Positions 24,450-33,710 of a DNA stretch of 64,000 nt are shown here, one piece after another. The position numbers were made by a program, and so were the translations under genes. The DNA is from Flavobacteriaceae bacterium. Its GTDB lineage: Bacteria; Bacteroidota; Bacteroidia; Flavobacteriales; Flavobacteriaceae. Within the stretch, counting starts at the first letter, position 1; the number at the start of each line of letters is the position of its first letter. The DNA lies in NCBI GenBank assembly GCA_018646605.1, contig JABGUL010000019.1:1-64000 (forward strand), given 5' to 3'. The notes under the pieces were generated by a model. That model worked only from the letters and a program-made list of their open reading frames with translations, had not been told where the DNA came from and did not search any database.

Positions 24450-25931
24450 TTAAGTAAGTTTTAGGTTAATATATTTAATTAAATCGTCGATTCTTTTTAA
24501 AGATAACTCTTTCCCGAGAAGATTACAAATTTCAAACAAATCCGGCCCAGTCAGTTTTCCAACTAACGCTAAACGAAAGCATTGCATTAAGGTCCCAATA
24601 GGAACAGAATTTTCTTTAGCCCAGGCCATCAAACTTTCTTTTAATTGCTCGTTATCTTTTTCTACCTCTTCTTTTATCTTATTCAATACGCTTATAGGTC
24701 CTTTGTCTTTTAATTTTTCAAGAACTTTTTCATCATACGCATAAGGACTTTGAATAAAAGATAATTCACCTCTTAAATCATTTAGAGAAAACAATCTTTC
24801 TTTCACCAGATTAAAGAGAGCCAAATGATTTTTTTTTGGAAAATCTGAAAGCATTTTTTTAACAGTATCCATTTGAATTAAATCATCCGTATTTGCTTGT
24901 GTGATTTTTTGATGGTTTACCCATCTTGCTTTTTCATAATCAAAACGAGCCCCTCCTTTTTGAATTCCTGATACGGAAAATTTTGATTCTAATTCTTCTA
25001 AAGTAAACAACTCATTTTCGGTTCCATCATTCCAACCCAATAGGGCTAAATAATTAATCATCGCTTCGGGCATAAAGCCCATTTCTCTGAACCCTGGGGT
25101 ATCTTCTCCCCAACTTAATGGAAAGACAGGAAACCCATCTTTGTCACCATCCCGCTTAGATAACTTTCCTTTACCGCTCGGTTTTAATATTAAAGGGAGG
25201 TGCATAAATTTTGGAGTTTCCCAACCAAATGCAGTATAAATTAATTTGTGTAATGGCAATGAGGGTAACCATTCCTCACCTCTTATAACACAACTTATTT
25301 TCATTAAATAATCATCAACAACATTTGCAAAATGATAGGTCGGCATACCATCACTTTTCATTAATATTTTATCATCAAGTTCATCTGTATTTACCCGAAC
25401 GGTACCTCGAATTTCGTCATGCACACTCACCATATTTCCGGATTCAACTTTTAGCCGAATAACATAATCCCCTTTGAGTGCCAGCTTGGTTTCTTCTTCT
25501 GTTAAAGACAAACTGTTTTTAAATGACATTCTGTTTTTAGCGCTATACTTAAATGTTTGTTTATCCTTTTCGATTGTAGCCCTTGACTCAGCCAGTTCTT
25601 CATTTGAATCAAACGCATAGTAGGCCCCCCCTCTTTCTATTAATTTCTCTATGTATTCCTTGTATATTGCCTTTCTTTCACTTTGTCTATATGGACCATA
25701 ATTACCTCCACTTTTTGGCCCTTCATCAGGTATCATCCCACACCATTCTAATGTTTCTTGAATATAATTTTCGCTACCTGTAACATAGCGACTTTGATCA
25801 GTATCTTCAACACGAAGAATAAATATACCTTCTTCCTTTCGTGCAAACAGGTAGTTAAAAAGAGCAGTTCGAAGCCCACCTATATGTAAAGGACCTGTTG
25901 GGCTAGGGGCAAATCGGACGCGTGTTTTCAT
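24450..25931 (-). CDS. gltX: Glutamyl-tRNA synthetase
   Basis: This class I synthetase charges tRNA-Glu. The 493-residue protein begins KTRVRFAPSPTGPLHIGGLRTALFNYL (HIGH equivalent at about 17-20) and has RVEDTD, the KLSKRDGD motif (about 258-265) and an alpha-helical anticodon domain. The discriminating GluRS features fit, and a separate GlnRS is present nearby. The gene is divergent from ybeY; the SPFH gene follows directly. Confidence 0.96.
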   Translation of the reverse strand: MKTRVRFAPSPTGPLHIGGLRTALFNYLFARKEEGIFILRVEDTDQSRYVTGSENYIQETLEWCGMIPDEGPKSGGNYGPYRQSERKAIYKEYIEKLIERGGAYYAFDSNEELAESRATIEKDKQTFKYSAKNRMSFKNSLSLTEEETKLALKGDYVIRLKVESGNMVSVHDEIRGTVRVNTDELDDKILMKSDGMPTYHFANVVDDYLMKISCVIRGEEWLPSLPLHKLIYTAFGWETPKFMHLPLILKPSGKGKLSKRDGDKDGFPVFPLSWGEDTPGFREMGFMPEAMINYLALLGWNDGTENELFTLEELESKFSVSGIQKGGARFDYEKARWVNHQKITQANTDDLIQMDTVKKMLSDFPKKNHLALFNLVKERLFSLNDLRGELSFIQSPYAYDEKVLEKLKDKGPISVLNKIKEEVEKDNEQLKESLMAWAKENSVPIGTLMQCFRLALVGKLTGPDLFEICNLLGKELSLKRIDDLIKYINLKLT

Positions 25932-25993
25932 TCTTTTTTTTGCAAAGATAATCGCTTCTCCCCGATATGCATTAATGACCCAGTCAAAACCTG

Positions 25994-26001
25994 TATATTT
26001 G
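25994..26001 (+). promoter_or_regulatory. -7 box TATATTTG of the ybeY-mnmG operon
   Basis: A perfect TAnnTTTG match. Transcription would start near 26008, which leaves only a few bases before the likely true ybeY start at 26015-26020 and about 60 before the GTG at 26069. Confidence 0.5.
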
Positions 26002-26068
26002 CAAAAAAATAAACATCATAAAGTTTAACAACATACCTGTATTTTTAAATTCATCGTTTGTTTCAAAC

Positions 26069-26440
26069 GTGATCAGAGAGTATATCTCGCAGTTTGGTTT
26101 TATAATTGATCAACTGGTTTATAATTTTGTTTCACAAGAAGAATTACTTGAAATGAATCAGAAATATTTAAACCATACTACACATACAGATATTATAAGC
26201 TTTAATTACAGTTCAAAAGAATCGCTCAGAGCAGAATTTTTTATATCCCTTTGGGCTGTAGAGCGCTCAGCAGAAGAGGAGTCGCAAAGTGTTGAAAATG
26301 AATGCCTTAGAGTCATTGTTCACGGTATTTTACATTGTTTAGGATTTAATGACGCTTCTTTACAAGAAAAAGCAAAAATGCGTACTCTTGAAAATAATTT
26401 TATTGATATGTTCCACGTGAAACAAAAAGCACATGTTTGA
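26069..26440 (+). CDS. ybeY: Endoribonuclease YbeY (rRNA maturation), start uncertain
   Basis: YbeY is a metal-dependent RNase for 16S rRNA 3'-end maturation and ribosome quality control. The frame carries LNHTTHTDIISFNY and the metal site HGILHCLGFND (the third His is Asn here; Bacteroidota homologues also lack it). From the GTG at 26069 it has only 123 residues. The same frame stays open upstream to about 26000 and reads IIKFNNIPVF, like a normal YbeY N-terminus. A start at ATC 26015 or ATA 26018 would give 140 to 141 residues, the usual length. Its last codons contain a parS site and overlap mnmG by 8 bases. Confidence 0.9.
   Translation: MIREYISQFGFIIDQLVYNFVSQEELLEMNQKYLNHTTHTDIISFNYSSKESLRAEFFISLWAVERSAEEESQSVENECLRVIVHGILHCLGFNDASLQEKAKMRTLENNFIDMFHVKQKAHV
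26409..26424 (+). promoter_or_regulatory. parS site (ParB/Spo0J binding)
   Basis: TGTTCCACGTGAAACA is an exact match to the Bacillus subtilis parS consensus. It lies inside the 3' end of ybeY, encoding the MFHVKQ residues. ParB loads here and spreads to organise newly replicated origins. Confidence 0.85.
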
Positions 26441-28304
26441 TAGATCGTTTGATGTAATTGTAGTAGGTGCCGGACATGCTGGTTGCGAAGCAGCAGCAGC
26501 AGCAGCAAATTTAGGATCCAAAACGCTTTTGATTACTATGAACCTTCAAACAACAGGACAAATGTCCTGTAATCCAGCTATGGGAGGAATTGCAAAAGGT
26601 CAAATTGTAAGAGAAATAGATGCTCTTGGCGGTTACAGTGGTATAGTCACCGACCGTACTGCAATTCAATATAAAATGCTAAACCAATCCAAAGGTCCCG
26701 CAATGTGGAGTCCCCGCGCACAATCTGATAGAAGTATGTTTAGCTTGGAGTGGCGTAGTATGTTAGAGAAAACCCCTAATCTCGATTTTTATCAAGAAAT
26801 GGTAGTTGACTTAATAGTTGAGCAAGATCTAGTTAAAGGAGTGGTTACCTCTTTGGGGCTCAAAATTTTTGGTAAATCAGTAATATTAACAAATGGCACT
26901 TTTTTAAATGGTTTAATTCATATTGGAGAGAAGAACTTTGGTGGTGGACGAGCAGGAGAAAAAGCAGCTGTCGGTCTAACGACATCTCTTGAAAATTTAG
27001 GATTTGAGTCAGGTAGAATGAAAACGGGTACACCACCACGTGTAGATGGTCGGTCTTTGGATTATACAAAAATGCAGGAACAGCCAGGCGATGTAACTCC
27101 ATCAAAATTTTCTTTTTCTGATTTAACTAAACCCCTTACCCGCCAATTAAGTTGTCACATTACGCATACTAATCTTGATGTTCATGATATATTACGATCA
27201 GGTTTCGACAGGTCACCCATGTTCAACGGAGCAATACAGAGCACAGGCCCTAGGTATTGTCCCTCTATTGAAGATAAGATAAATCGTTTTAGCGATAAGT
27301 CTCAACATCAGATTTTTGTTGAACCAGAAGGCTGGAATACGGTTGAGGTTTATGTAAATGGATTTTCGACTTCACTCCCCGATGATATTCAATACAAGGC
27401 ACTAAAGTCTGTTGTTGGTTTTGAGAACGTAAAGTTTTTCAGACCTGGATATGCAATTGAATACGATTATTTTCCACCAACACAGTTATTTCATAGTTTA
27501 GAAACAAAGAATGTCCAAAACCTTTTTTTTGCTGGTCAAATTAATGGTACTACAGGCTATGAAGAAGCCGCTGCCCAAGGCCTAATGGCAGGTATCAATG
27601 CTCACTTGAAAGCATCTGATAAAAGCCCTTTTGTTTTAGGACGTGAAGAGGCATATATAGGTGTTTTAATTGACGATCTTATATTAAAGGGAACGGAAGA
27701 GCCCTATAGAATGTTTACATCCAGAGCAGAATACAGGACATTATTACGACAAGACAATGCAGACGAACGTTTAACTCCAAAAGCCCACTCAATCGGATTG
27801 CTGGGTGATGATCGCTTAAAAAAAGTTGAACAAAAACAACAACAAAGAGCTGACCTGGTTCGCTTCCTTAGGAAAACCAGCTATGAGCTAAACACCGCAA
27901 ATACAGTTTTGCTTAACAATAAATCAGATACTGTCACCCAAACAGATAAGTTTGCTAAGCTTCTCTCAAGACCATCAATTACTAGGAAAGATTTACATCA
28001 ATTCAAATCAATCAATTCTTACCTTAATGACTTTGAAATAGATGACACTGTATTTGAGCAAGCCGAAATTGAGATTAAATATGCAGGGTATATTGAAAAG
28101 GAAAAGCGTAATGCCGATAAATTAAAACGTTTAGAAAACATTGTTATACCTCGCGGTTTCAATTTTGATGTATTAGCATCATTATCACATGAGGCCAAAG
28201 AAAAGCTCAATAAAATCAGACCCGATACAATTGCACAAGCATCACGAATCAGTGGCATTAATCCAAGTGATATTAGTGTACTTCTCGTATCAATGGGTCG
28301 CTAA
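26433..28304 (+). CDS. mnmG: tRNA uridine-5-carboxymethylaminomethyl modification enzyme MnmG (GidA)
   Basis: MnmG, with MnmE, uses FAD and folate to modify the wobble uridine of several tRNAs. The 623-residue protein is full length: the FAD motif VVGAGHAGCEAAAAAA (about 9-24), CNPAMGGIAKGQ (about 45-56), GTFLNGLIHIGE, the TGTPPRVDGRSLD region with the cysteine-linked catalytic segment, and the GYEEAAAQGLMAGINA motif. In many bacteria gidA sits near the origin with parS sites, as here. It overlaps ybeY and abuts the methyltransferase gene. Confidence 0.97.
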   Translation: MFDRSFDVIVVGAGHAGCEAAAAAANLGSKTLLITMNLQTTGQMSCNPAMGGIAKGQIVREIDALGGYSGIVTDRTAIQYKMLNQSKGPAMWSPRAQSDRSMFSLEWRSMLEKTPNLDFYQEMVVDLIVEQDLVKGVVTSLGLKIFGKSVILTNGTFLNGLIHIGEKNFGGGRAGEKAAVGLTTSLENLGFESGRMKTGTPPRVDGRSLDYTKMQEQPGDVTPSKFSFSDLTKPLTRQLSCHITHTNLDVHDILRSGFDRSPMFNGAIQSTGPRYCPSIEDKINRFSDKSQHQIFVEPEGWNTVEVYVNGFSTSLPDDIQYKALKSVVGFENVKFFRPGYAIEYDYFPPTQLFHSLETKNVQNLFFAGQINGTTGYEEAAAQGLMAGINAHLKASDKSPFVLGREEAYIGVLIDDLILKGTEEPYRMFTSRAEYRTLLRQDNADERLTPKAHSIGLLGDDRLKKVEQKQQQRADLVRFLRKTSYELNTANTVLLNNKSDTVTQTDKFAKLLSRPSITRKDLHQFKSINSYLNDFEIDDTVFEQAEIEIKYAGYIEKEKRNADKLKRLENIVIPRGFNFDVLASLSHEAKEKLNKIRPDTIAQASRISGINPSDISVLLVSMGR

Positions 28305-29153
28305 ATGTTTCACGTGGAACAAGTAAAACTTCTATACAGACCCAAAGATCATTTGGTTTCCCAAGAAGAGTTTAACGTTTTTTGGATTGAAGAGGCTCAA
28401 TATGCCTTTACTGAATTACCCAATAAAATTGATTTAGATCATTATTACCAGGCTCAAGATTACAGTTCACATAAAACAGAACGTAAATCCTTTTTAGACT
28501 ATGTATATGTTTTTATACAAAGATTAATGCTGTCTTACAAATCTAGTTTTATAAAGAAATATTCAAATCAACGAGTCCTGGATGTAGGTGCAGGCGTTGG
28601 TGTTTTTGCAACGTATTTAAAAAAGAAAGGGTTTATCATAAGTACAGTAGAGCCAAGTGAAAAGGCAAGAAAAGAATGTCTTAAAAAGGGCTTAACATGC
28701 TATAAAACAGTTAATTACATACCCAATACAGAGAGTTTTTCAGCCATCACACTTTGGCATGTCTTAGAACATTTACCAGAACTAAATGATGTGCTATCAC
28801 AACTGTATTCAAAACTCAAAACGACAGGGAAGCTGGTAATTGCGGTTCCTAATCTTAAAAGTTACGATGCGATATATTATAAAGCATTCTGGGCAGCCCT
28901 GGATGTGCCCCGACACTTGTGGCACTTTACAGACTCTGGATTAATTAGACTACTTGAGGTAAATGGGTTTTTATTTGAATCGCAACACCCTCTATGGTTC
29001 GACGCCTTTTATATATCATACATGTCTGAAGTTCAAAAAGGGGCAACATTTCCTTTTTTAAGAGGAATTTTCATAGGTCTTATTTCTAATATTAAAGCTC
29101 TCTTTAATAATCAATACTCTTCAAAGATTTATGTTTTCAGGAAGCCGAGTTAA
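28305..29153 (+). CDS. Class I SAM-dependent methyltransferase
   Basis: The 282-residue protein has a Methyltransf_11/12-type SAM site: RVLDVGAGVGVFATYLKKKG (about 89-108), the acidic VEPSEKA strand end and LWHVLEHLPE (about 147-156). The flanking regions resemble Bacteroidota methyltransferases of unknown substrate that sit beside mnmG. The first residues, MFHVEQ, are dictated by a parS site over the start codon. The stop is 11 bases from that of convergent holB. Confidence 0.85.
   Translation: MFHVEQVKLLYRPKDHLVSQEEFNVFWIEEAQYAFTELPNKIDLDHYYQAQDYSSHKTERKSFLDYVYVFIQRLMLSYKSSFIKKYSNQRVLDVGAGVGVFATYLKKKGFIISTVEPSEKARKECLKKGLTCYKTVNYIPNTESFSAITLWHVLEHLPELNDVLSQLYSKLKTTGKLVIAVPNLKSYDAIYYKAFWAALDVPRHLWHFTDSGLIRLLEVNGFLFESQHPLWFDAFYISYMSEVQKGATFPFLRGIFIGLISNIKALFNNQYSSKIYVFRKPS
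28306..28321 (-). promoter_or_regulatory. Second parS site
   Basis: TGTTTCACGTGGAACA is the exact reverse complement of the site at 26409-26424. It begins one base after the first base of the methyltransferase ATG, so the protein starts MFHVEQ. The two sites are about 1.9 kb apart in opposite orientation and bracket mnmG. Confidence 0.85.
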
Positions 29154-29164
29154 GCAAATCGGTT

Positions 29165-30268
29165 TTAAAAAAAACAACGAGATAATTGAATCCCCAAGTT
29201 ATCAAAAACCATCTTGGCATTGGCATTTCTCAAAATTTGATAATGACTTATTTCAAATAATGATATCAAATCTTGAATGTTATTACTCGTAATAAAGGGA
29301 GCAATTTTTTCAATGTCAAAGTCATTTTCAGTTTGATAGTGAACGAGTTTGTGTAAAGAATAGTTTATAAGAAAAGCATCTCTAAAAAACTGTACCCCAT
29401 AATTCAAAAATGCCTTTTGTTCTTCCTTACCAATCTGACTTAGTTTTCCTGTCCACTCCATCAATTTGACAATAGAATTTACGTCTTTCTTGACTTTAAA
29501 AGCAACCCTCAATCCTGCAATAAGTAGCGCTTCAAACTCTTTATTGTTCGTGTTTTGTACGATTCTCTGTAAACGCCTGTAGTCTCCTTCTGCTTGAGTA
29601 ACAAGGCTTTTTTTATCTTTAATTTCACTGGACAAAGAAGCTTCCAAAACTTTATTTGTAATGGGAGGAATGTTTACCAGTTGGCATCTTGAAACAAGTG
29701 TTGGTAAAAGCATTTCAATATCCTCGGCGATTAAAATAAAATAGGTGTTTTGAGGAGGCTCTTCAAGAATTTTCAAAAACTTGTTCGAAGCTACTTTATT
29801 CATTCTTTCAGTTCCCCAAATAACACAAACCTTATTTCCTCCAGAATAGGATTTCAAATGCATCTTTTGATGTAATTTTTCAATTTCTTTCACACCTATT
29901 AATCCCTGTTTATTTCCTTCAACGATAGCTTCAAACCAGTCATTATAATTTCCATAAAGGCTCTCGCTTAAAAAAGCAGTCCATTCAGAGCTATAATCAC
30001 TACAATAAGCCACTTTCTCAGTGCCACGTTTAACAACCGGATAAACAAAATGAAAGTCCGGATGATGAATTTTTTCTCCTAAAGGTTTACCTGAAGAGCA
30101 TTCTGATGAAATACCCAATAATGCTAATGAAAAAGCTAAACTTATAGGCAATCCTCCATATCCAGATAATCCTGTAAATAGTTGAGCATGAGGAACTTGA
30201 TTGGAATCTATTAGGTGTTCTAGTTGCTTTTTAATATCTTCCTGACCGATGATGTTTTTCCAAATCAT
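29165..30268 (-). CDS. holB: DNA polymerase III delta-prime subunit
   Basis: Delta-prime is part of the clamp loader that places the sliding clamp on primed DNA. The 367-residue protein begins WKNIIGQEDIKKQLEHLIDSNQVPHAQLFTG and contains NKFLKILEEPPQNTYFILIAED followed by LPTLVSRCQ with the SRC motif (about 191-193). As usual for delta-prime the P-loop is not canonical (GLSGYGGLP). The gene stands alone, divergent from pgk and convergent with the methyltransferase gene. Confidence 0.92.
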   Translation of the reverse strand: MIWKNIIGQEDIKKQLEHLIDSNQVPHAQLFTGLSGYGGLPISLAFSLALLGISSECSSGKPLGEKIHHPDFHFVYPVVKRGTEKVAYCSDYSSEWTAFLSESLYGNYNDWFEAIVEGNKQGLIGVKEIEKLHQKMHLKSYSGGNKVCVIWGTERMNKVASNKFLKILEEPPQNTYFILIAEDIEMLLPTLVSRCQLVNIPPITNKVLEASLSSEIKDKKSLVTQAEGDYRRLQRIVQNTNNKEFEALLIAGLRVAFKVKKDVNSIVKLMEWTGKLSQIGKEEQKAFLNYGVQFFRDAFLINYSLHKLVHYQTENDFDIEKIAPFITSNNIQDLISLFEISHYQILRNANAKMVFDNLGIQLSRCFF

Positions 30269-30332
30269 GGGTTAAAGATACACTTACTATAGTTTTTTTA
30301 AAATACTCTTTTCAGATCTTTATAAAATAAGG

Positions 30333-30362
30333 TTGGCAACACTTGACATTATTGTATTTTTG
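30333..30362 (+). promoter_or_regulatory. Promoter of pgk (TTG-N19-TATTTTTG)
   Basis: TTG at 30333-30335 and TATTTTTG at 30355-30362, 19 bases apart, fit the flavobacterial -33/-7 pattern well. The ATG follows 17 bases later at 30380. Confidence 0.6.
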
Positions 30363-30379
30363 AAAAAAATTTAATAAAA

Positions 30380-31567
30380 ATGCGCACTTTAAATCAGCAA
30401 AACTTCAAAAATCAACGAGTAATTATTCGGGTAGACTTTAATGTACCCTTAAACGAAGCCTTGGAGGTTACAGATCGAACACGAATTGAGGCCGCTAAAC
30501 CTACCATTGATTATATTTTGGAACAAGGTGGAAGTTGTGTTTTACTCTCACACCTTGGTCGTCCCAAAGGAAATGATCCCAAATTATCTTTGTCACATAT
30601 CGTAGAAACAGTTGCCGATGTTTTAGGAAGACCTGTCAAATTTTGCTCTACAACTGTGGGTGATGCTGCAGAAGCCGCAGCAAAAAATCTAGAACAAGGA
30701 ACGGTATTGTTGATGGAAAACTTGAGGTTTCATAAAGAAGAAACAGCAGGAGATATTTTATTTTCAGAAAAGCTAGCCCGTTTGGGAACGTTTTATGTTA
30801 ACGATGCTTTCGGAACAGCACACAGAGCCCATGCCTCCACGACCATAATAGCCAATCTTTTTAAGGACAACAAATGCTTTGGTATCCTTTTAGAAAAAGA
30901 GGTGATTGCAATAGAAAAAGTAATGGAAAAAGGAGAGAAACCCATACTAGCCATATTGGGTGGCGCGAAAGTTTCATCAAAAATCACCATTATCGAAAGT
31001 CTTTTAGAAAAAGTAGATCATTTGATTATTGGAGGAGGAATGGTTTATACGTTTACAAAAGCCCTTGGAGGACAGGTTGGAAATTCAATATGTGAACCCG
31101 ATTATTGTGATTATGCTCTAGAGTTATTAGAAAAAGCTAAAACAAAAGGAGTTGAAATTCATTTACCTGTTGATGTTTTGGCAGGAGATGATTTTAGTAA
31201 TGATGCAACCCAAAAAACATTTGATGTAATGAACATACCGGACGGATGGGAAGCAATGGATGCTGGTCCAGAGAGTCAAGTGTTATTTCATAATCTTATT
31301 TTAAAGTGTAAAACAATTCTTTGGAATGGACCTATGGGTGTTTTTGAATTCTCAAATTTTTCAAAAGGCACAATAGCGGCTGGAGACTCAATTGCTGAGG
31401 CGACTCAAGCAGGTGCTTTTTCGTTAGTAGGAGGTGGAGACTCGGTAGCAGCGGTAAAGCAATTCGGCTTTGAAAACAAAATGAGCTATATTAGCACAGG
31501 AGGTGGAGCAATGCTGGAAAGTTTAGAAGGAAAAATACTTCCGGGAATTGCTGCTCTAAATGAATAA
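30380..31567 (+). CDS. pgk: Phosphoglycerate kinase
   Basis: Pgk transfers phosphate from 1,3-bisphosphoglycerate to ADP in glycolysis and works in reverse in gluconeogenesis. The 395-residue protein is complete: RVIIRVDFNVPL (about 13-24), SHLGRPKG (about 58-65), RFHKEE, the nucleotide-site GGAKVSSKI (about 193-201), NGPMGVFE and the final STGGGAMLESLEG. It has its own strong promoter and the DUF4837 gene overlaps or abuts its stop. Confidence 0.97.
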   Translation: MRTLNQQNFKNQRVIIRVDFNVPLNEALEVTDRTRIEAAKPTIDYILEQGGSCVLLSHLGRPKGNDPKLSLSHIVETVADVLGRPVKFCSTTVGDAAEAAAKNLEQGTVLLMENLRFHKEETAGDILFSEKLARLGTFYVNDAFGTAHRAHASTTIIANLFKDNKCFGILLEKEVIAIEKVMEKGEKPILAILGGAKVSSKITIIESLLEKVDHLIIGGGMVYTFTKALGGQVGNSICEPDYCDYALELLEKAKTKGVEIHLPVDVLAGDDFSNDATQKTFDVMNIPDGWEAMDAGPESQVLFHNLILKCKTILWNGPMGVFEFSNFSKGTIAAGDSIAEATQAGAFSLVGGGDSVAAVKQFGFENKMSYISTGGGAMLESLEGKILPGIAALNE

Positions 31568-31568
31568 A

Positions 31569-32540
31569 ATGAAAAAAGGCTTCGTTTATTGTATTGCATT
31601 ACTCTTCTTTTATTGTAAAAGCGATACAGATAAAAAGGTGAATTATGTTCCTCAATCGAGTGGAAACATAAATCATGTTACTGTGGTGATGAATGAGAAA
31701 GACTGGAACACCAAACTGGGCGAAGAAGTAAGAGCTGGATTACAAAAAATTTATGAAGGACTCCCTTTAGACGAACCCGAATTTTCATTGGTTTATATGA
31801 ACCCAAAGGCATTTACTGGTTTTGCTAGACAAAACAGAAATATTGTTTGGTTTAGAAAAGACTCTCTTGATGGTTTTCGTTTGACCCAAAACCAGTTTGC
31901 AAAACCTCAAATATTGGCGACAATAACGGGAATTGATTCAGAAAGTCAAGCCTTTTACTTTAATGAAAACGCTGCTTTACTTAGGCAAACCATGTTTGAA
32001 AATGAACGTAAGGAGAAGCTTAGAAGGATCATGAAATCCCCTACAAACGAGAACACATTAGCTAAGCGGTTTGGAATTAAATTGACTTATCCATCCGCAT
32101 ATAAAACCTTTAAAGACACGACAAACTTTGTTTGGATTCAAAAGGAAGTTCAAAAAGGCCACTTAAACATAATAGCTTATACTTTAAATGAAAATATACT
32201 GGAGGGGACTTTTAACGAACGAATTTTAAACATAAGAGATTCTATTGGAAAAGTTTATGTTGCAGGAAGATTAGACGGGAGCTATCTGATTACAGAGCGA
32301 GCTTTTCGCCCTTATTTTTACCGAACAGAAATAGATGGAAAATTAAGTTACTTAACCAAGGGAACGTGGGAAGTTGCCAATGATTTTATGGCAGGACCTT
32401 TTGTGAATTATATGATTCAGGATACTTTGAATAAAAGAATGTTAGTTGTTGAAGGATTTGTGTTTGCACCAACAGCAAATAAAAGAGATTATATGTTTGA
32501 GCTAAACACTATAATCAACACACTAAAAAAAGCAGATTAA
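31569..32540 (+). CDS. DUF4837-family lipoprotein
   Basis: The roughly 323-residue protein starts with a lipoprotein signal ([16 protein letters not shown], Cys near 17). It carries the family hallmarks [20 protein letters not shown] and [17 protein letters not shown]4837 proteins occur in Bacteroidota envelopes; function unknown. I chose the second ATG (31569), directly before the signal core, over one three codons upstream that overlaps the pgk stop; either is possible. Its stop shares TTAA with convergent tatA. Confidence 0.85.
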   Translation: MKKGFVYCIALLFFYCKSDTDKKVNYVPQSSGNINHVTVVMNEKDWNTKLGEEVRAGLQKIYEGLPLDEPEFSLVYMNPKAFTGFARQNRNIVWFRKDSLDGFRLTQNQFAKPQILATITGIDSESQAFYFNENAALLRQTMFENERKEKLRRIMKSPTNENTLAKRFGIKLTYPSAYKTFKDTTNFVWIQKEVQKGHLNIIAYTLNENILEGTFNERILNIRDSIGKVYVAGRLDGSYLITERAFRPYFYRTEIDGKLSYLTKGTWEVANDFMAGPFVNYMIQDTLNKRMLVVEGFVFAPTANKRDYMFELNTIINTLKKAD

Positions 32541-32728
32541 TCTTTTTTATCTTCACCCTTAGGAGTTTCCTCCTCTTTGGTGGCGTTTTTAAACTCTTTT
32601 ATACCGCTTCCTAATCCTTTCATTAGTTCAGGAATTTTGCGTCCTCCGAAAAGCAATAATACTACTGCGATTATTAAAATGATTTGTGGTCCCCCTATCA
32701 TGCCTAAAAATGTTAAAGCCATTAGCAT
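32537..32728 (-). CDS. tatA: Sec-independent translocase TatA/TatE-type subunit
   Basis: TatA oligomers form the pore for folded, twin-arginine-signal proteins. The 63-residue protein has one membrane helix (about 14-28, [15 protein letters not shown]), the FGGRKIPEL hinge, an amphipathic helix [14 protein letters not shown], and an acidic-basic tail ([13 protein letters not shown]). An internal ATG two codons in is an alternative start. Stand-alone tatA apart from tatC is usual in Bacteroidota. It is divergent from the M23 gene. Confidence 0.92.
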   Translation of the reverse strand: MLMALTFLGMIGGPQIILIIAVVLLLFGGRKIPELMKGLGSGIKEFKNATKEEETPKGEDKKD

Positions 32729-32817
32729 TTGTGTTATTTTAAAACAAATGTACAGAAATATTTAGTTTCATTTACATCAAAATGTATTGAGGATATTTTC
32801 TCAGATGTAGGATTCCG

Positions 32818-32825
32818 TATCTTTG
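32818..32825 (+). promoter_or_regulatory. -7 box TATCTTTG of the M23 peptidase gene cluster
   Basis: A perfect TAnnTTTG match 9 bases before the ATG at 32835. It probably drives the whole run from the M23 peptidase to the pyruvyltransferase-like gene. Confidence 0.5.
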
Positions 32826-32834
32826 TAATCTATT

Positions 32835-33710
32835 ATGGCAAAACAAGAAACAAAAACGAAACATTTTCTCAGAAAACTATTCAGCTCATATAGGATGGTT
32901 ATTATCAATGAGGAGACATTTGAAGAGAAATCACAGCTGCGTATTTCTCGTTTTAGTGTTTTTTTTGGAGGCTTTTTGTTTTTGGTCCTTTTCTGCACAG
33001 GCTTTTTTATGATGATATCATACACTTCCCTAAAAGAGTACATTCCGGGATATGATTCTTCCGAATTGAGACAAAAAGCAATTCAGAATTTGTTTACAAC
33101 AGATTCACTAATTACACTTTATAATCAAAACATTCAATATCTGAATTCTGTTCGTGCTGTAATTTCAGAAGATATTTCTTTTCAAGATGAAGAACTATCA
33201 AACGATCAACTTCTAAATTCATTAGAACAGAACACAAATTTTGTGTCTCCTATTCTGGAAGATTCACTATTGAGGGCATTTGTAGCTAATGAGGATAAAT
33301 ACAACCCCAATAATAACTCAGGTTCTTTAGAACTAAATGCCTTGTTGTTACCACCGGCTAAAGGGCCAATTTCACAAGCCTTCAATAAAGAGGAGGCGCA
33401 CTATGCGGTTGATATTGTTTTAGGAGAAAACACACCAATCAAGGCAATAGCTGACGGGACAGTAATTTTTGCCGAATGGACAGTGCAAACAGGATTTGTA
33501 ATTATTTTAGAACACCCATCAGGCTTTCTATCCGTTTATAAACACAACTCGGCACTTAGCAAGTCTCAAGGGGATTCCGTTATAGGTGGAGAAGTTATTG
33601 CTAGTGCAGGAAATACAGGAGAATACAGTACAGGATTTCATTTACATTTTGAATTATGGATGGATGGCTATCCTTTAAACCCTTCCAATTTTTTTAATTT
33701 TTCGGACTAA
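32835..33710 (+). CDS. M23-family (LytM) peptidoglycan peptidase, membrane-anchored
   Basis: The 291-residue protein has a short cytoplasmic start, one membrane helix (about 37-60), a linker and a C-terminal LytM domain (about 175-285). Metal-site elements are HYAVDIV (HxxxD, about 186-192) and HLHFELW (about 273-279), so it looks catalytically intact. It should cut peptide cross-links in the cell wall. The stop and the GH3 start overlap by one base, so this begins a four-gene run on the plus strand. Confidence 0.9.
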   Translation: MAKQETKTKHFLRKLFSSYRMVIINEETFEEKSQLRISRFSVFFGGFLFLVLFCTGFFMMISYTSLKEYIPGYDSSELRQKAIQNLFTTDSLITLYNQNIQYLNSVRAVISEDISFQDEELSNDQLLNSLEQNTNFVSPILEDSLLRAFVANEDKYNPNNNSGSLELNALLLPPAKGPISQAFNKEEAHYAVDIVLGENTPIKAIADGTVIFAEWTVQTGFVIILEHPSGFLSVYKHNSALSKSQGDSVIGGEVIASAGNTGEYSTGFHLHFELWMDGYPLNPSNFFNFSD

